The notes under the pieces are model-generated. The model was not told where the DNA came from and ran no database searches. It saw only the letters and a list, made by a program, of their open reading frames with translations. Below, in pieces: positions 17,258 to 26,324 of a DNA stretch of 64,000 nt (its first letter is position 1; each line of letters opens with the position of its first letter). The position numbers and the translations under genes were made by a program. The DNA is taken from assembly GCA_964459325.1 (NCBI GenBank), contig CAYWKU010000001.1, positions 124,001 to 188,000 of the forward strand, given 5' to 3'. The stretch is from CAYWKU01 sp964459325 (lineage in GTDB: Bacteria > RBG-13-61-14 > CAYWKU01).

Positions 17258-18379
17258 TCACCTCTTGAAAAGGTGTAGAAATTCGCCGTAGCCTTCCTCT
17301 TCGAGTTTTTCCTTCGGCACAAAGCGCAATGCGGCGGAATTCATGCAGTAACGCAGCCCGGTGGGCGGCGGCCCATCTGTAAATACGTGCCCGAGATGCG
17401 AGTCGGCGCGCTTGCTGCGTATCTCCGTCCTCGTTGTGAACAAGCTGCGGTCTTCCTTCTCGATTATGTTTTCCGGAACAAGCGGTTTCGTAAAGCTTGG
17501 CCATCCGGTGCCGGATTCAAACTTGTCGGTGGAGCTGAAAAGTGGTTCTCCCGAAACAATATCCACGTATATACCCGGTTTCTTGTTGTCCCAGTATTCG
17601 TTGTCGAACGCCGGTTCGGTTCCGTCTTTCCGGGTAACCTTGTACTGCATGGGCGTAAGTTTTTTCTTCAGCACTTTATCGGGAGGCTTAACATATTTTT
17701 TCGAAGAAGTGTTTTCATTCTCGGTGTTTTTCGGAGGCATTTTCCCTTCTCCCCATATTTTTTTGAGAAACTGGTCTCGGCCCGAGTTGTGCCTGTAGAA
17801 CTTGTAGCGTATCGGGTTTTTCTTGTAATAGTCCTGATGATATTCCTCAGCGATGTAGAATTCCGATGCAGGCAGAATTTCGGTTACGATGGGTTTATCG
17901 AACCTGCCCCACTTATTCAACTCGTTCTTCGATTCCTCGGCTATTGTTTTTTCCTCCTTTGTGGTGTAAAAGATGGCTGAACGATATTGTTCACCCCTGT
18001 CCACGAATTGCCCGCCCGCATCGGTCGGGTCTATCTGCCGCCAGAAAACCTGCAAAAGTTGGCTGTAGGTTACTTTTTCCGGCTCATAAACTACCATGAC
18101 GGCTTCAACGTGGCCGGTGCCGCCCGCGGATACTTCCTTATATGTAGGGTTTTCTTTGTGTCCACCGGTGTAACCTGAAATGACCTCCCTGACTCCGTCC
18201 AGCTTCTCAAAAGGTGGCTCCATGCACCAGAAACAACCGCCGGCGAAAATAGCCCTTTTCAACTTCGGAGAAGTCGCATTGTTCACTCCCTTTTCCGCCG
18301 GTTTCTTGTTCTGCATGGACATGACGATAGCTACTGAGAGCAATATTATCGCTATTCCCGTCAGTATTTTAGGTGCCAT
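17258..18379 (-). CDS. msrAB: Membrane-anchored or exported MsrA-MsrB methionine sulfoxide reductase
   Basis: The protein joins MsrA (GGCFWCMEPPF, Cys 49 and 52, acting on S-sulfoxides) to MsrB (GTGWPSF, RADSHLGHVF, RYCMNSAALRF, acting on R-sulfoxides). It repairs oxidised methionine. The first 22 residues are a hydrophobic helix (ILTGIAIILLSVAIVM), so the enzyme is anchored in or exported to the cell envelope. MsrB lacks the two zinc CxxC pairs found in many relatives. The ATG at 18379 has an excellent AGGAGGAG site; the frame's earlier start at 18409 is less likely. It stands alone, convergent with the LuxC-like gene. Confidence 0.92.
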   Translation of the reverse strand: MAPKILTGIAIILLSVAIVMSMQNKKPAEKGVNNATSPKLKRAIFAGGCFWCMEPPFEKLDGVREVISGYTGGHKENPTYKEVSAGGTGHVEAVMVVYEPEKVTYSQLLQVFWRQIDPTDAGGQFVDRGEQYRSAIFYTTKEEKTIAEESKNELNKWGRFDKPIVTEILPASEFYIAEEYHQDYYKKNPIRYKFYRHNSGRDQFLKKIWGEGKMPPKNTENENTSSKKYVKPPDKVLKKKLTPMQYKVTRKDGTEPAFDNEYWDNKKPGIYVDIVSGEPLFSSTDKFESGTGWPSFTKPLVPENIIEKEDRSLFTTRTEIRSKRADSHLGHVFTDGPPPTGLRYCMNSAALRFVPKEKLEEEGYGEFLHLFKR

Positions 18380-18695
18380 ACTCTCCTCCTTAAATATGAT
18401 ACTCCGCAATGACTCTTACAATATTTAGAGAATTTTTAATTGGTAAGAGATTCTGTTGGCGGAAAACCACAGCAGAGGTGGAAATGGTCAATCTCGTTAG
18501 CGGGAAGATTCAATAAATTGAATGAACCCCCGGGTTGTGCTACCCTTTTTATATAAATAGTCGCGGACACAAAGGAAATTTGGCCTTTAAAAACAAAGAG
18601 TTAACGGCGGGTTTCCAACCATGTTAAATGCTCGGCATTGGTATTTATTGATTGTCAATATATGGTGTACAAATGTGAGGCCGGTTTGAGGAATA
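18380..18695. other. Divergent intergenic region between msrAB and the glycan genes
   Basis: This 316-base gap must contain divergent promoters. The sequence is more AT-rich than its flanks. I see no repeat, RNA gene or convincing operator; the AT-rich stretches TTTTTATATAAATAG (about 18547-18561) and TATTGATTGTCAATATATG are candidate promoter elements only. Confidence 0.3.
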
Positions 18696-19748
18696 TTGAA
18701 GACTAAAACAGAGGGAGTTAGAGACAAGTTGGAATTTCCTTCCCCTCGCGAGGGCAAAAAAGGCTGGCCGTGGGAAAATTTGTCCAGGCCGCTGCCAGAA
18801 ACCATGCCCGATGGCAGACCCTGGCCCCGAATCAGCATAGTGACGCCTAGCTACAACCAGGGCAAGTTTATCGAAGAGACCATCCGCTCCGTTTTGCTGC
18901 AAGGATACCCGAACCTGGAATATATCATCATAGACGGTGGCAGCACGGATAATTCCGTCGATATTATCAGGAAATATGAGTCGTGGTTGACATACTGGGT
19001 AAGCGAAAAAGACCGAGGTCAGAGCCATGCGATAAACAAAGGCTGGCGACTTTGTACGGGCGAGTGGTTCAATTGGTTGTGTTCCGATGATATACTTACT
19101 CCCGGCGCTCTGGAAATAATAGCAAGAGAGGCCGCCGGTCACGAGTGTGATATAATCGCAGGTGCAACTGAATCCTTCGGAGAATCCGCGATTAAACCGT
19201 TCATTCCAGCCTTACATCTCTCCGTCACGCGGCAACTGCAGTATTGGAAGCCAGGTAAGTCCCATGTCCCTGCAGTGCAGCCCAGCACTTTCTTCAAGCG
19301 AAGCCTGCTACGCGAACCGGACCTGGTGAGAGAAGATTTGCATTTTGCGATGGCTAATGAGCTATGGATCAGGTTTCAGGTTGAAGGCTATCGACGGCAT
19401 AACTTGAATGTAACTATCTCGCGCGCAAGATGTCACCCTGACCAGAAGACTCATGAGTCCAACCTGCTTAAACGCTACCGCGAATTTGATCGAATCTTTT
19501 ACGACTACACTCGGCGAACGGACGCACTGCCTCGTTGGAAGCGACTTTTGTTATGGTTTGAGTGGGGTAGAACCGGCTGGCTCGCCAGGTATCAGGGAAG
19601 TGTCCGGGACATGTTGCGAGATTTTCTCAAGATTCCGCTCCCGTTGCTTGACCCGAGGTTCTACATGTGGCTTCCACCTGCCTCTTACAGAATGATTCGA
19701 TGGCTGCTGGGAGGCCCGGCTCCTGCGCGCCTTCAACGCAAAGGATGA
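18696..19748 (+). CDS. Family 2 glycosyltransferase
   Basis: A 350-residue GT-A fold enzyme: ISIVTPSYNQGKFIEETI (about 46-63), IIIDGGSTDNS and the metal-binding CSDD segment near residue 128. It transfers a sugar from a nucleotide donor to a surface glycan or lipid on the cytoplasmic face; donor and acceptor cannot be inferred. It has no membrane segment. The frame starts with TTG at 18696 behind a GAGG-like site; there is no nearby ATG upstream of the GT motifs, so the N-terminus (about 45 residues) could be shorter. It begins a set with a B12-radical SAM protein, a second GT2 and a CDP-alcohol phosphatidyltransferase. Confidence 0.85.
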   Translation: MKTKTEGVRDKLEFPSPREGKKGWPWENLSRPLPETMPDGRPWPRISIVTPSYNQGKFIEETIRSVLLQGYPNLEYIIIDGGSTDNSVDIIRKYESWLTYWVSEKDRGQSHAINKGWRLCTGEWFNWLCSDDILTPGALEIIAREAAGHECDIIAGATESFGESAIKPFIPALHLSVTRQLQYWKPGKSHVPAVQPSTFFKRSLLREPDLVREDLHFAMANELWIRFQVEGYRRHNLNVTISRARCHPDQKTHESNLLKRYREFDRIFYDYTRRTDALPRWKRLLLWFEWGRTGWLARYQGSVRDMLRDFLKIPLPLLDPRFYMWLPPASYRMIRWLLGGPAPARLQRKG

Positions 19749-19833
19749 ATTTATGATAGGGGTCATTTTGGGTAATATCAACATAATTCTCACAGAGCGC
19801 TGGGTCTGGCACAGAATTAAGGGGTAAGAACGT

Positions 19834-21333
19834 ATGAGAGTGGTTCTGGTATATCCTGATATGCCCAGCCTGTATCCAATCTTCAGAACAAGAACCGTGC
19901 GTAAAATTGAGCCCCAGGTACCACTCGGACTCGCTTATCTCGGAGCCGCGCTTATCCGGGCGGGCCACGAAACCAGCATAATTGATAATAATATGGAGGC
20001 TGCGTCCCTGGACAAATTAGTGAAAAGAGTCATTGGTTATGATCCGGATGTTTTGGGCATATCCCTGACTTGCTCAAACATTCAGCAGAGTCTGGATCTG
20101 GCACGTTTAATAAAAGTGAAGGACGTAAAAATACCGATAGTAGTGGGAGGCCCCCATGCCACTTTGGTGCCTGAAAAGGTTCAATATCCTGATTTCGACT
20201 ATCTCGTGATTGGTGAAGGTGAACTCAGTTTTCCTTCGTTGCTTGAGCATATAGAAAATAATGAAGCACCGATTCCTGCCGGTATTTCTTACAAAAATAA
20301 GGATGGGAGCTGGGTAAATTCCGGCACTTGCGAAACACTGCTAGACCTGGATGCGCTTGAGTTTCCTGCCCGGGAATTACTAAATTTCAACGGCTATCCA
20401 AAGAGTCGCCTGCTGTTGGATTGCGAGCCTGTCTTCAGCGTGAGCTCGAGTCGAGGTTGCCCTTACCGTTGTTCTTTCTGCTCCAGTTCACTTTACTGGA
20501 AACGTAAGCACCGCTGCAGGAGTCCGGCGCACGTGGTAGATGAAATCGAAATGCTCATAAATGAATACGGGGCCGCTGGAATTGACTTCCGCGAGGACAA
20601 CTTTCTGGTGAACAAAAAGAATGTACTGGGCATTTGTAATGAAGTTAACCGGCGTGGGCTGCAAATCGAGTGGTCTTGCGAAGCCCGTGTAGACAACCTG
20701 AACGAGGAAATTCTTGATGCAATGGTTCAGGCCGGATGCAAAGGCGTTTGGTGTGGCGTGGAATCCGGCAGCCGGAAAATCCTGGATTCCATAAGGAAAG
20801 GATATAGTGTTGAGCAAGTAGAAACAGCTTTCAAGATGCTTCACGCTCGCGGTATAAAAACTTGCGCCGGTTTCATGATTGGCTTTCCCGGCGAGACTCT
20901 GGAGGACATCCAACAGACGTTCGACCTTGCGCGAAGAATCCGTCCCAGTACCATGTATTTTCAGGCTTATGTGGCGTACCCGGCCAGTGAACTGTATAAC
21001 TACGTAGTAGAGAACGGAATGGTTGATAAGGAATGGTTTGGGACTTATTCGGTAATACCTGATAAAATCAAAGCGGCCTGGGTTCCGATTCTTGAGGAAT
21101 GGTTACGGTATTATGCCATGCGTGAGCGTGTACCCAGGATTACTCCGTTTGCCTTGAGGAAATTTAAGCTTAGACAGATATTAGTAAATGTCATCGGACG
21201 TTTTCCGGTTATGAAAAGGATTCTCAAGAGACTGAGGGACCGATTCTTTCCCCCTGAAATAATTGCCGCTGAGGTTTCTGTAAATGGACTTACCGATGTG
21301 CCTGACCGCGCGTGCCGGGAACATAATGAATGA
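19834..21333 (+). CDS. B12-binding-domain radical SAM protein
   Basis: The 499-residue protein starts with a cobalamin-binding-like domain (residues 1-150, including VVGGPHATLVPE and YLVIGEGE). It continues with a radical SAM core, RGCPYRCSFCSSS (Cys 209, 213, 216), and the late motif GFMIGFPGETLED. The layout is that of the BchE/P-methylase-like group, which acts on tetrapyrroles, lipids or antibiotics. Between two glycosyltransferases and a phospholipid-forming enzyme it may modify a lipid or sugar of the same product; that is inference from context. It ends with an 8-base overlap into the next glycosyltransferase. Confidence 0.85.
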   Translation: MRVVLVYPDMPSLYPIFRTRTVRKIEPQVPLGLAYLGAALIRAGHETSIIDNNMEAASLDKLVKRVIGYDPDVLGISLTCSNIQQSLDLARLIKVKDVKIPIVVGGPHATLVPEKVQYPDFDYLVIGEGELSFPSLLEHIENNEAPIPAGISYKNKDGSWVNSGTCETLLDLDALEFPARELLNFNGYPKSRLLLDCEPVFSVSSSRGCPYRCSFCSSSLYWKRKHRCRSPAHVVDEIEMLINEYGAAGIDFREDNFLVNKKNVLGICNEVNRRGLQIEWSCEARVDNLNEEILDAMVQAGCKGVWCGVESGSRKILDSIRKGYSVEQVETAFKMLHARGIKTCAGFMIGFPGETLEDIQQTFDLARRIRPSTMYFQAYVAYPASELYNYVVENGMVDKEWFGTYSVIPDKIKAAWVPILEEWLRYYAMRERVPRITPFALRKFKLRQILVNVIGRFPVMKRILKRLRDRFFPPEIIAAEVSVNGLTDVPDRACREHNE

Positions 21334-22237
21334 TTTTAAGCAAATCCCTGAGGGGCTTCCATTTGTATCCGTTATAGTGCCCGTAAAAAATATGGCGGGA
21401 AGCGTAGGCCGATGCATCGAGAGTTTGCTGGCATTGGATTACCCTGAGGAGAAAAAGGAGATAGTAATAGTTGATAACGACTCAACTGACGGAAGCCGGG
21501 AAATAGCATTAAAATATCCAGTTAAACTTTTCGATGAAGCTAAGCCCGGCTCTTATGCCGCTCGCAACCGGGGAGTCAAGGAGGCCCGGGGCGAATATAT
21601 AGCTTTTACGGACGCCGACTGCTATGCGGATTCGGCATGGCTTATCAATATGATAAAAGCTTTTAGGCGGCACCGAACCTGGTGCGTCGGAGGTTCTGTT
21701 GTACCCGCTCCCGGTGACACGATAGTGGAACGCTGGCAGGCGTCGGAAAATATTTTAAACAATGAAAAAGCAACCGGTGAAACTGTATATAAGAAACCTT
21801 TCGCGATAACCGCTAATGCCATGTTACCCCGGTCCGTATTCGATAAGGTAGGATTGTTTGATGAGTTTTCTCCCAGCAATGGCGATGCCGAAATGGGATG
21901 GCGTATCTATAAAATGGGTATGGAAGTTGAGTATGCCCCGGATGCAATTATATATCACCGGCATCGCACGAATGTAAAAGGTGTGTGGGAGCAATTTTTT
22001 CGATACGGTATTGGTAATGCCGCGCTGTTCAAGAGTCATTCGGTCGGACGGATTGCACGTCTGGATATAAACGATAAACTTTCCCTCATTAAGGGCATTC
22101 TGAAGATTTTTACATATCCCTTCCCGAGACGTGAGGAAGTCGGCCGTTGGGCGCCATTCTTGGACGTGATAAGGAATACTGCTTTCGTTGCGGGAAAAAT
22201 AGTGGGAAGCATACGATACCGTGTTATTGTAATATGA
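21326..22237 (+). CDS. Family 2 glycosyltransferase
   Basis: The 303-residue protein has VSVIVPVKNMAGSVGRCIES, IVDNDSTDGS and the acidic FTDADCYAD, typical GT2 nucleotide-sugar and metal sites, and a C-terminal amphipathic part that may touch the membrane. The ATG at 21326 is chosen over the earlier frame start at 21284, which lies deep in the upstream radical SAM gene. The 8-base overlap with that gene argues for translational coupling. It is followed by the CDP-alcohol phosphatidyltransferase, so it probably builds the head group of a glycolipid. Confidence 0.85.
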   Translation: MNDFKQIPEGLPFVSVIVPVKNMAGSVGRCIESLLALDYPEEKKEIVIVDNDSTDGSREIALKYPVKLFDEAKPGSYAARNRGVKEARGEYIAFTDADCYADSAWLINMIKAFRRHRTWCVGGSVVPAPGDTIVERWQASENILNNEKATGETVYKKPFAITANAMLPRSVFDKVGLFDEFSPSNGDAEMGWRIYKMGMEVEYAPDAIIYHRHRTNVKGVWEQFFRYGIGNAALFKSHSVGRIARLDINDKLSLIKGILKIFTYPFPRREEVGRWAPFLDVIRNTAFVAGKIVGSIRYRVIVI

Positions 22238-22282
22238 GCGTATTTGACTTTTCGAAATTATACAGACCGGGCAAAAGAGAGA

Positions 22283-23014
22283 ATGAATTATTGTAACGAA
22301 AACAAGTCATATAAAATGAAAGATTATAGTGGCGTCATGAAAATTGATGACAGCCCCTTAGCGTATTTTATTGCCGCAAGATGGGCAAACCGATTGTTGC
22401 CCTGGTATGTAGAAAAGGGATTTTCACCGAATCAGGTTACTGCCTTGTCGTTGAGTATCAGCATTGTGACAGCTTTGTGTTTTACACATAATTCTCGCTG
22501 GATTGTTCTGTTTGGGTCTATTACCCTGATACTATCCTTTGTTTTTGACTGCCTTGATGGTCAATTAGCAAGGTACAAAGGAGAAAGCACTCCTTTCGGT
22601 TTTTGGCTGGATATCTTCGGGGATCGTGTAAGAGAGCTTATGTTGTGGGTTTGTTTATGTTATGGAACTGCATCAAGGACTGATGAGAATGAAATATGGA
22701 TGTGGGGGATGCTGGCAGCCATAACACTCAGCCTGAGGTTTGCAGAAGATTTATACAGAGAGAAAGCGATTGGTAAAAACGATAAAAAGCCGGAAATCAT
22801 GGAAGGTGGTAAGAAAATAAGTTTAAGGGTATGGATTCAAAGGCTTTTTTATTTTAGTATAGCTGAGCGCTTTTTTCTGCTGATGGTTGCTGCGCCGCTT
22901 GGAATAGCAGAATTATTTTTCAAAATAATGGTCGTTGGAAATACCGCTATGATGATAATTTTTTCAACGAATGGATGGTGGAAGGAACGAAAAAAATCTT
23001 CAACGCAAATATAA
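22283..23014 (+). CDS. CDP-alcohol phosphatidyltransferase family membrane enzyme, possible N-terminal frameshift
   Basis: The complete family signature is present: DCLDGQLAR, then G and two aspartates in FGFWLDIFGD (motif D-x2-DG-x2-AR-x8-G-x3-D-x3-D). These enzymes join a CDP-activated alcohol or lipid to a second alcohol, making phospholipids or phosphodiester head groups. Several hydrophobic helices flank the motif. The start is uncertain. An ATG at 22234 overlaps the upstream gene's stop (ATGA) but in another frame, which ends at 22296; the enzyme's own frame offers ATGs at 22283 and further in. The coupled start suggests that the original protein began at 22234 and that a one-base insertion near 22285-22295 separates the parts. 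The gene is more AT-rich than neighbours. Confidence 0.8.
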   Translation: MNYCNENKSYKMKDYSGVMKIDDSPLAYFIAARWANRLLPWYVEKGFSPNQVTALSLSISIVTALCFTHNSRWIVLFGSITLILSFVFDCLDGQLARYKGESTPFGFWLDIFGDRVRELMLWVCLCYGTASRTDENEIWMWGMLAAITLSLRFAEDLYREKAIGKNDKKPEIMEGGKKISLRVWIQRLFYFSIAERFFLLMVAAPLGIAELFFKIMVVGNTAMMIIFSTNGWWKERKKSSTQI

Positions 23015-23149
23015 ATAAAAAATAGATAAAAACATTATACTTCGGCATATTTGATATTAATATCGTTGATTGAGACATATGAACAGCATCCAAAGAACTT
23101 TACTGAATTGATGGGCGGGATAACGCTGCTTGGGTAGGAGATAATAGCT

Positions 23150-24043
23150 ATGTTATATGAGAAGATGGAAAAGGAGTTTGCCAGCCACGGCCTGCGTTGC
23201 GCCGGGTGGTTGTATTTGCCGGAAGGAGTTGAAAGGCCGCCGGTAGTGGTCATGGCCCACGGTTTCGGAGCCGAAGCGGCTTTCGGGTTGCCGGATTTTG
23301 CGGAGCAGTTTGCCTCGGCGGGGATGGCGGTCTTCATCTTTGACTACCGTACCTTTGGCGAAAGCGAAGGACAGCCACGGAACCTGGTAAGCCCCAAACG
23401 ACATCTCGAAGATTGGAGGGTCGCCATACAACATCTCCGTGGCATGAGAGAGGTAAATGGCGATAAAATGGCCCTGTGGGGCACTTCATTCAGTGGCGGG
23501 CATGTGATTACTATAGCTTCGGAGGATGCGTCGGTATCCGCCATCGTTGCACAAATACCGCACGTTGACGGAGCGGGCTCCAGAAGAAACATAAAACCTT
23601 CCGTTGCGGCTCGTTTGGCATTTGCCGGTTTGAAAGACGTCGCCCGGATGGTTACTTCCCGCGAACCTTATTACATAAAGATAGTCGGCGAGCCGCACGA
23701 GTTGGCTGCGCTCAATACCCCGGGCTGTAATGAAGGATACCTCGCGCTGGTGCCCGAGAATACCGAGTGGCAAAACCGGTGCCCCGCGAGGATTGCGCTT
23801 ACAGTTGGCGCTTACCGGCCAATTACCGTTGCTCACAAAGTCAAGTGCCCGGCATTGGTAATAATGGCCGAACAGGATCAGTTAATACCGCCGAGGTTGG
23901 TGGAAAAGACGGCCAATAAAATGCCCGATGCCACCCTCGTCAGCTTGCCCATGGATCATTTTGCCCCTTACTCGGGACAGGATTTTGAAAATGTAGTGGC
24001 TATTGAGACCGAGTTTCTGAAAAAACATCTGTTAAATAAGTAA
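23150..24043 (+). CDS. Alpha/beta hydrolase
   Basis: A 297-residue alpha/beta hydrolase. VVMAHGFGAE is the oxyanion segment, WGTSFSGGHV has the nucleophile serine near residue 116, and EQDQLIPP and PMDHFAPY hold the likely acid and histidine. The arrangement fits acyl or ester hydrolases of the dienelactone-hydrolase/X-Pro-peptidase-like groups; the substrate is unknown. The start ATG follows an AGGAG-like site. It stands between the glycolipid genes and glutaredoxin with its own promoter region (23015-23149). Confidence 0.8.
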   Translation: MLYEKMEKEFASHGLRCAGWLYLPEGVERPPVVVMAHGFGAEAAFGLPDFAEQFASAGMAVFIFDYRTFGESEGQPRNLVSPKRHLEDWRVAIQHLRGMREVNGDKMALWGTSFSGGHVITIASEDASVSAIVAQIPHVDGAGSRRNIKPSVAARLAFAGLKDVARMVTSREPYYIKIVGEPHELAALNTPGCNEGYLALVPENTEWQNRCPARIALTVGAYRPITVAHKVKCPALVIMAEQDQLIPPRLVEKTANKMPDATLVSLPMDHFAPYSGQDFENVVAIETEFLKKHLLNK

Positions 24044-24063
24044 AAACCGGCTTGGGTAGGGGA

Positions 24064-24312
24064 TTATTTGTTGAGAACATTATCCAACTCGCCCCGCTTG
24101 ACCAGGGCTTCGGTTTCGTCGAAGCCGCCTATGAACTCGCCATTCAGTATAACCACAGGCATTGTGAGCCAGTTATACTTATCTTTTATCTTGTCGATTT
24201 CATCAGGGGTTTGCAGGAGCCGCTCTTCGTACTCGATTCCCATTCTTTCAAGGAGTTGCTTGACCCTAACACAAAACGGGCAGTAGGCTATGGTATAGAC
24301 GATGTTTTCCAT
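24064..24312 (-). CDS. Glutaredoxin
   Basis: An 82-residue glutaredoxin with the dithiol active site CPFC (Cys 11 and 14), a cis-proline in WLTMPVVILNG and the GGFDE glutathione-contact loop. It reduces disulfides, usually with glutathione or thioredoxin reductase. A GAGGGA ribosome site precedes the ATG. It faces the hydrolase gene end to end with 20 bases between. The short form is typical of anaerobic lineages. Confidence 0.92.
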   Translation of the reverse strand: MENIVYTIAYCPFCVRVKQLLERMGIEYEERLLQTPDEIDKIKDKYNWLTMPVVILNGEFIGGFDETEALVKRGELDNVLNK

Positions 24313-24465
24313 GTTGAATTCCCTCTTTATTACAGAGTAGTCGACATTTTAAGATGCAAAAATCGCGAAAAGGTGTCAAGCATGTGCGGTTATCACGCCA
24401 TTTTTATTGTTTCGTTTTTGAAATGGTTTTCTTATTGCAATGAATCGGAATATGCTATTCTAAAA

Positions 24466-24616
24466 AAGACCGTTGCAAATGGGAAAATAGGAACGCCGCC
24501 GTCTCATACGAGTACGAGCCGTCTGGTTCGGCGGCATCCTCTAAGTTGCTGATTTTATTAAGGCACCTTTTGCCCGTCCGGGCGTTCCTTCAAAGAGCAA
24601 TTTTGCAACAGTCTCT
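24466..24616. repeat. MITE-like inverted-repeat element, copy 1 (family A)
   Basis: The ends are inverted repeats: AGACCGTTGCAAAT on the left and TTTTGCAACAGTCTCT on the right. The inside contains GAACGCCGCCGTC and, toward the right, GCCCGTCCGGGCGTTCC. The same parts recur at 26001-26145 and 46164-46308, in the opposite order in this copy, so it is inverted relative to them. It encodes nothing complete. It fills most of the gap before ubiE, and the last bases of the element lie only about 30 bases before that gene's ATG. Confidence 0.8.
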
Positions 24617-24647
24617 AAAAAGGAACTGTGTGGGTGGGGGAACTTTG

Positions 24648-25403
24648 ATGAAAGACGATTCCGGCAATGGCCGATTAAAAATTGTGCAGGAGGAAAACTC
24701 ACATTCTGCCGCCAATCGGACAATGTTCGACGCCATCGCTCGACGCTATGATTTGTTGAACAGGATTATTTCCCTTGGCCTGGATCCGAAATGGCGAAAT
24801 CGGATGGTTCAAGAAATGCGGATACCTCCGGGGGCGAAGGTTTTGGACATCGCCACCGGAACAGCCGATGTGGCTCTGCATATAATGAAGCGCCATCCGG
24901 ACGCCGGGGTTGTAGGAATCGACCCCTCAGAAGGGATGCTGCTTTTGGGAAAGGTAAAAGTGAAAAAAGCGGGGTTGGAAGATAAAATCACTTTGCTGCT
25001 CGGGGATGCGGCAAGGTTGAATTTTACCGCCGATTGCTTCGACGCTGCAGGTTGTGCTTTCGGCATAAGGAACATCTCAGACAGGCAAAAAGCGCTGGAG
25101 GAATTTATAAGGGTGGTTAAACCGGGCGGGAGAGTGGTAATAATGGAACCCTCGCGCCCGAGGGGAAAGCTTTTCGGTTTTGTGTTTGAATTTTATTTCT
25201 GGAAAATAGTGCCCATTATCGGCTCTCTCCTCTCCCGGGGCGGCGCATACCGGTATCTCGTGAACTCGGTGGAGAATTTTCCGAAACCGGCGGAATTCAT
25301 ATCCGAGATGGAACAGGCGGGATTTGAAGAGGTAAAGGCCATATCATTGACCAACGGGGCAGCGGTGTTGTACGTCGGCGTGGTACCCCGCAACGTCGCC
25401 TGA
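24648..25403 (+). CDS. ubiE: UbiE/MenG-type C-methyltransferase
   Basis: The 251-residue SAM-dependent methyltransferase has the family core: MFDAIARRYDLLNRIISLGL, VLDIATGTADVAL, VGIDPSEGML, CAFGIRNISDR and NSVENFPKP. UbiE/MenG methylates demethylmenaquinone or the ubiquinone precursor. As an anaerobic-type genome is likely, menaquinone is the better guess. The start at 24648 is the first ATG after the repeat; the frame continues upstream through the repeat without a plausible start. It is convergent with mntP, 2 bases apart. Confidence 0.88.
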   Translation: MKDDSGNGRLKIVQEENSHSAANRTMFDAIARRYDLLNRIISLGLDPKWRNRMVQEMRIPPGAKVLDIATGTADVALHIMKRHPDAGVVGIDPSEGMLLLGKVKVKKAGLEDKITLLLGDAARLNFTADCFDAAGCAFGIRNISDRQKALEEFIRVVKPGGRVVIMEPSRPRGKLFGFVFEFYFWKIVPIIGSLLSRGGAYRYLVNSVENFPKPAEFISEMEQAGFEEVKAISLTNGAAVLYVGVVPRNVA

Positions 25404-25405
25404 TT

Positions 25406-25966
25406 TTACCTCGAAAGGTGCTCGATTAATATTTTTGCTCCGATGGCTATCAAAATCAGCCCGCCCACAAGCTCCATCCTGCGCCCGAACGCCCTGCCCA
25501 GAAGGCTTCCCACTTTCATTCCCAATATTGTCATCAATGCCGCCACCAGGCCGATAGTAACTACCGGGTACAATACCTTTATTTCCAGCATGGCGAAGCT
25601 CACTCCGATGGCCAGTGCGTCTATGCTGGTGGCAACGCTGAGAAGAATAAGCGACCACCCTCGAGTAGGGTCTGCCGATAACTTCATCTCCCCCGGCCGG
25701 AAGGATTCGTGTATCATTTTGCCGCCTACCACTACTAGTAAAGCCAGTGCCACCCAGTGGTCGAGGTGGCTTATGTATTTGACAATTTCCATCCCCGCAA
25801 ACCAGCCGATTAGGGGCATTATTATGTGAAAAATGAAAAAATGAAAACTCAACCGGAAAGTTTGCCGGTTTGTCGCTTCCCCAAGCGCTGCGCTGCAGGC
25901 AAGCGAAACCGCAAATGCATCCATTGCCAGACCCAGCGCAATCCCCATGATTGTTAAAAAGCTCAT
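25406..25966 (-). CDS. mntP: MntP manganese efflux pump
   Basis: A 186-residue membrane protein with six helices and the twin conserved motifs of MntP: GLAMDAFAVSLACS near the N-terminus and ATSIDALAIGVSF in the middle, then GGLILIAIGAKILIEHL at the end. The aspartates in both motifs take part in Mn(II) export. Start at the ATG of MSFLTIMG (25966); an in-frame ATG lies six codons earlier. No yybP-ykoY riboswitch was recognised upstream, where a family A repeat element sits instead (26001-26145). Confidence 0.93.
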   Translation of the reverse strand: MSFLTIMGIALGLAMDAFAVSLACSAALGEATNRQTFRLSFHFFIFHIIMPLIGWFAGMEIVKYISHLDHWVALALLVVVGGKMIHESFRPGEMKLSADPTRGWSLILLSVATSIDALAIGVSFAMLEIKVLYPVVTIGLVAALMTILGMKVGSLLGRAFGRRMELVGGLILIAIGAKILIEHLSR

Positions 25967-26000
25967 CGTTGAATGTATAATCATTTTGATTTAGTCTATT

Positions 26001-26145
26001 GGGGCCGTTGCAGAATTGCTCTTTGAAGGAACGCCCGGACGGGCAAATGGAGGTTGTTTAAAATCAACAACTCATAAGATGCCGCCGGGCCAGACGGCTC
26101 GTATGAGACGGCGGCGTTCCGATTTTCCATTCTGCAACTGCCTCT
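26001..26145. repeat. MITE-like inverted-repeat element, copy 2 (family A)
   Basis: Left end GGGGCCGTTGCAGAATTG, right end ATTCTGCAACTGCCTCT. The inside reads GGAACGCCCGGACGGGCAAA and, near the right end, GACGGCGGCGTTCC, a nested inverted repeat. It has the same parts as copy 3 and is reversed relative to copy 1. It occupies the region between mntP and the cytochrome operon, which otherwise (25967-26324) holds only short AT-rich sequence. Confidence 0.8.
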
Positions 26146-26324
26146 ATTATTATAAAAGACTAATTGACCGAATGCTCGAAAAGGTTAAAATGAATTACAT
26201 CATGTATGGCCCTGAGCGGGAATTTGTGATTCGGGCTTGAAGGGTATTGCGCAAGCTTCGTTCTTGACTAATGATTCCTATAGGCTATACTGCCAAGCAA
26301 TATGAATATTCGGAGGAGGTTGCC

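Noticed and set aside
24546..24647. Longer N-terminus for UbiE/MenG
   Set aside because: The extra codons lie in the family A repeat, and no start codon with a ribosome site precedes 24648.
25967..26100. Manganese riboswitch before mntP
   Set aside because: The upstream sequence is occupied by a family A repeat and shows no yybP-ykoY-like structure.
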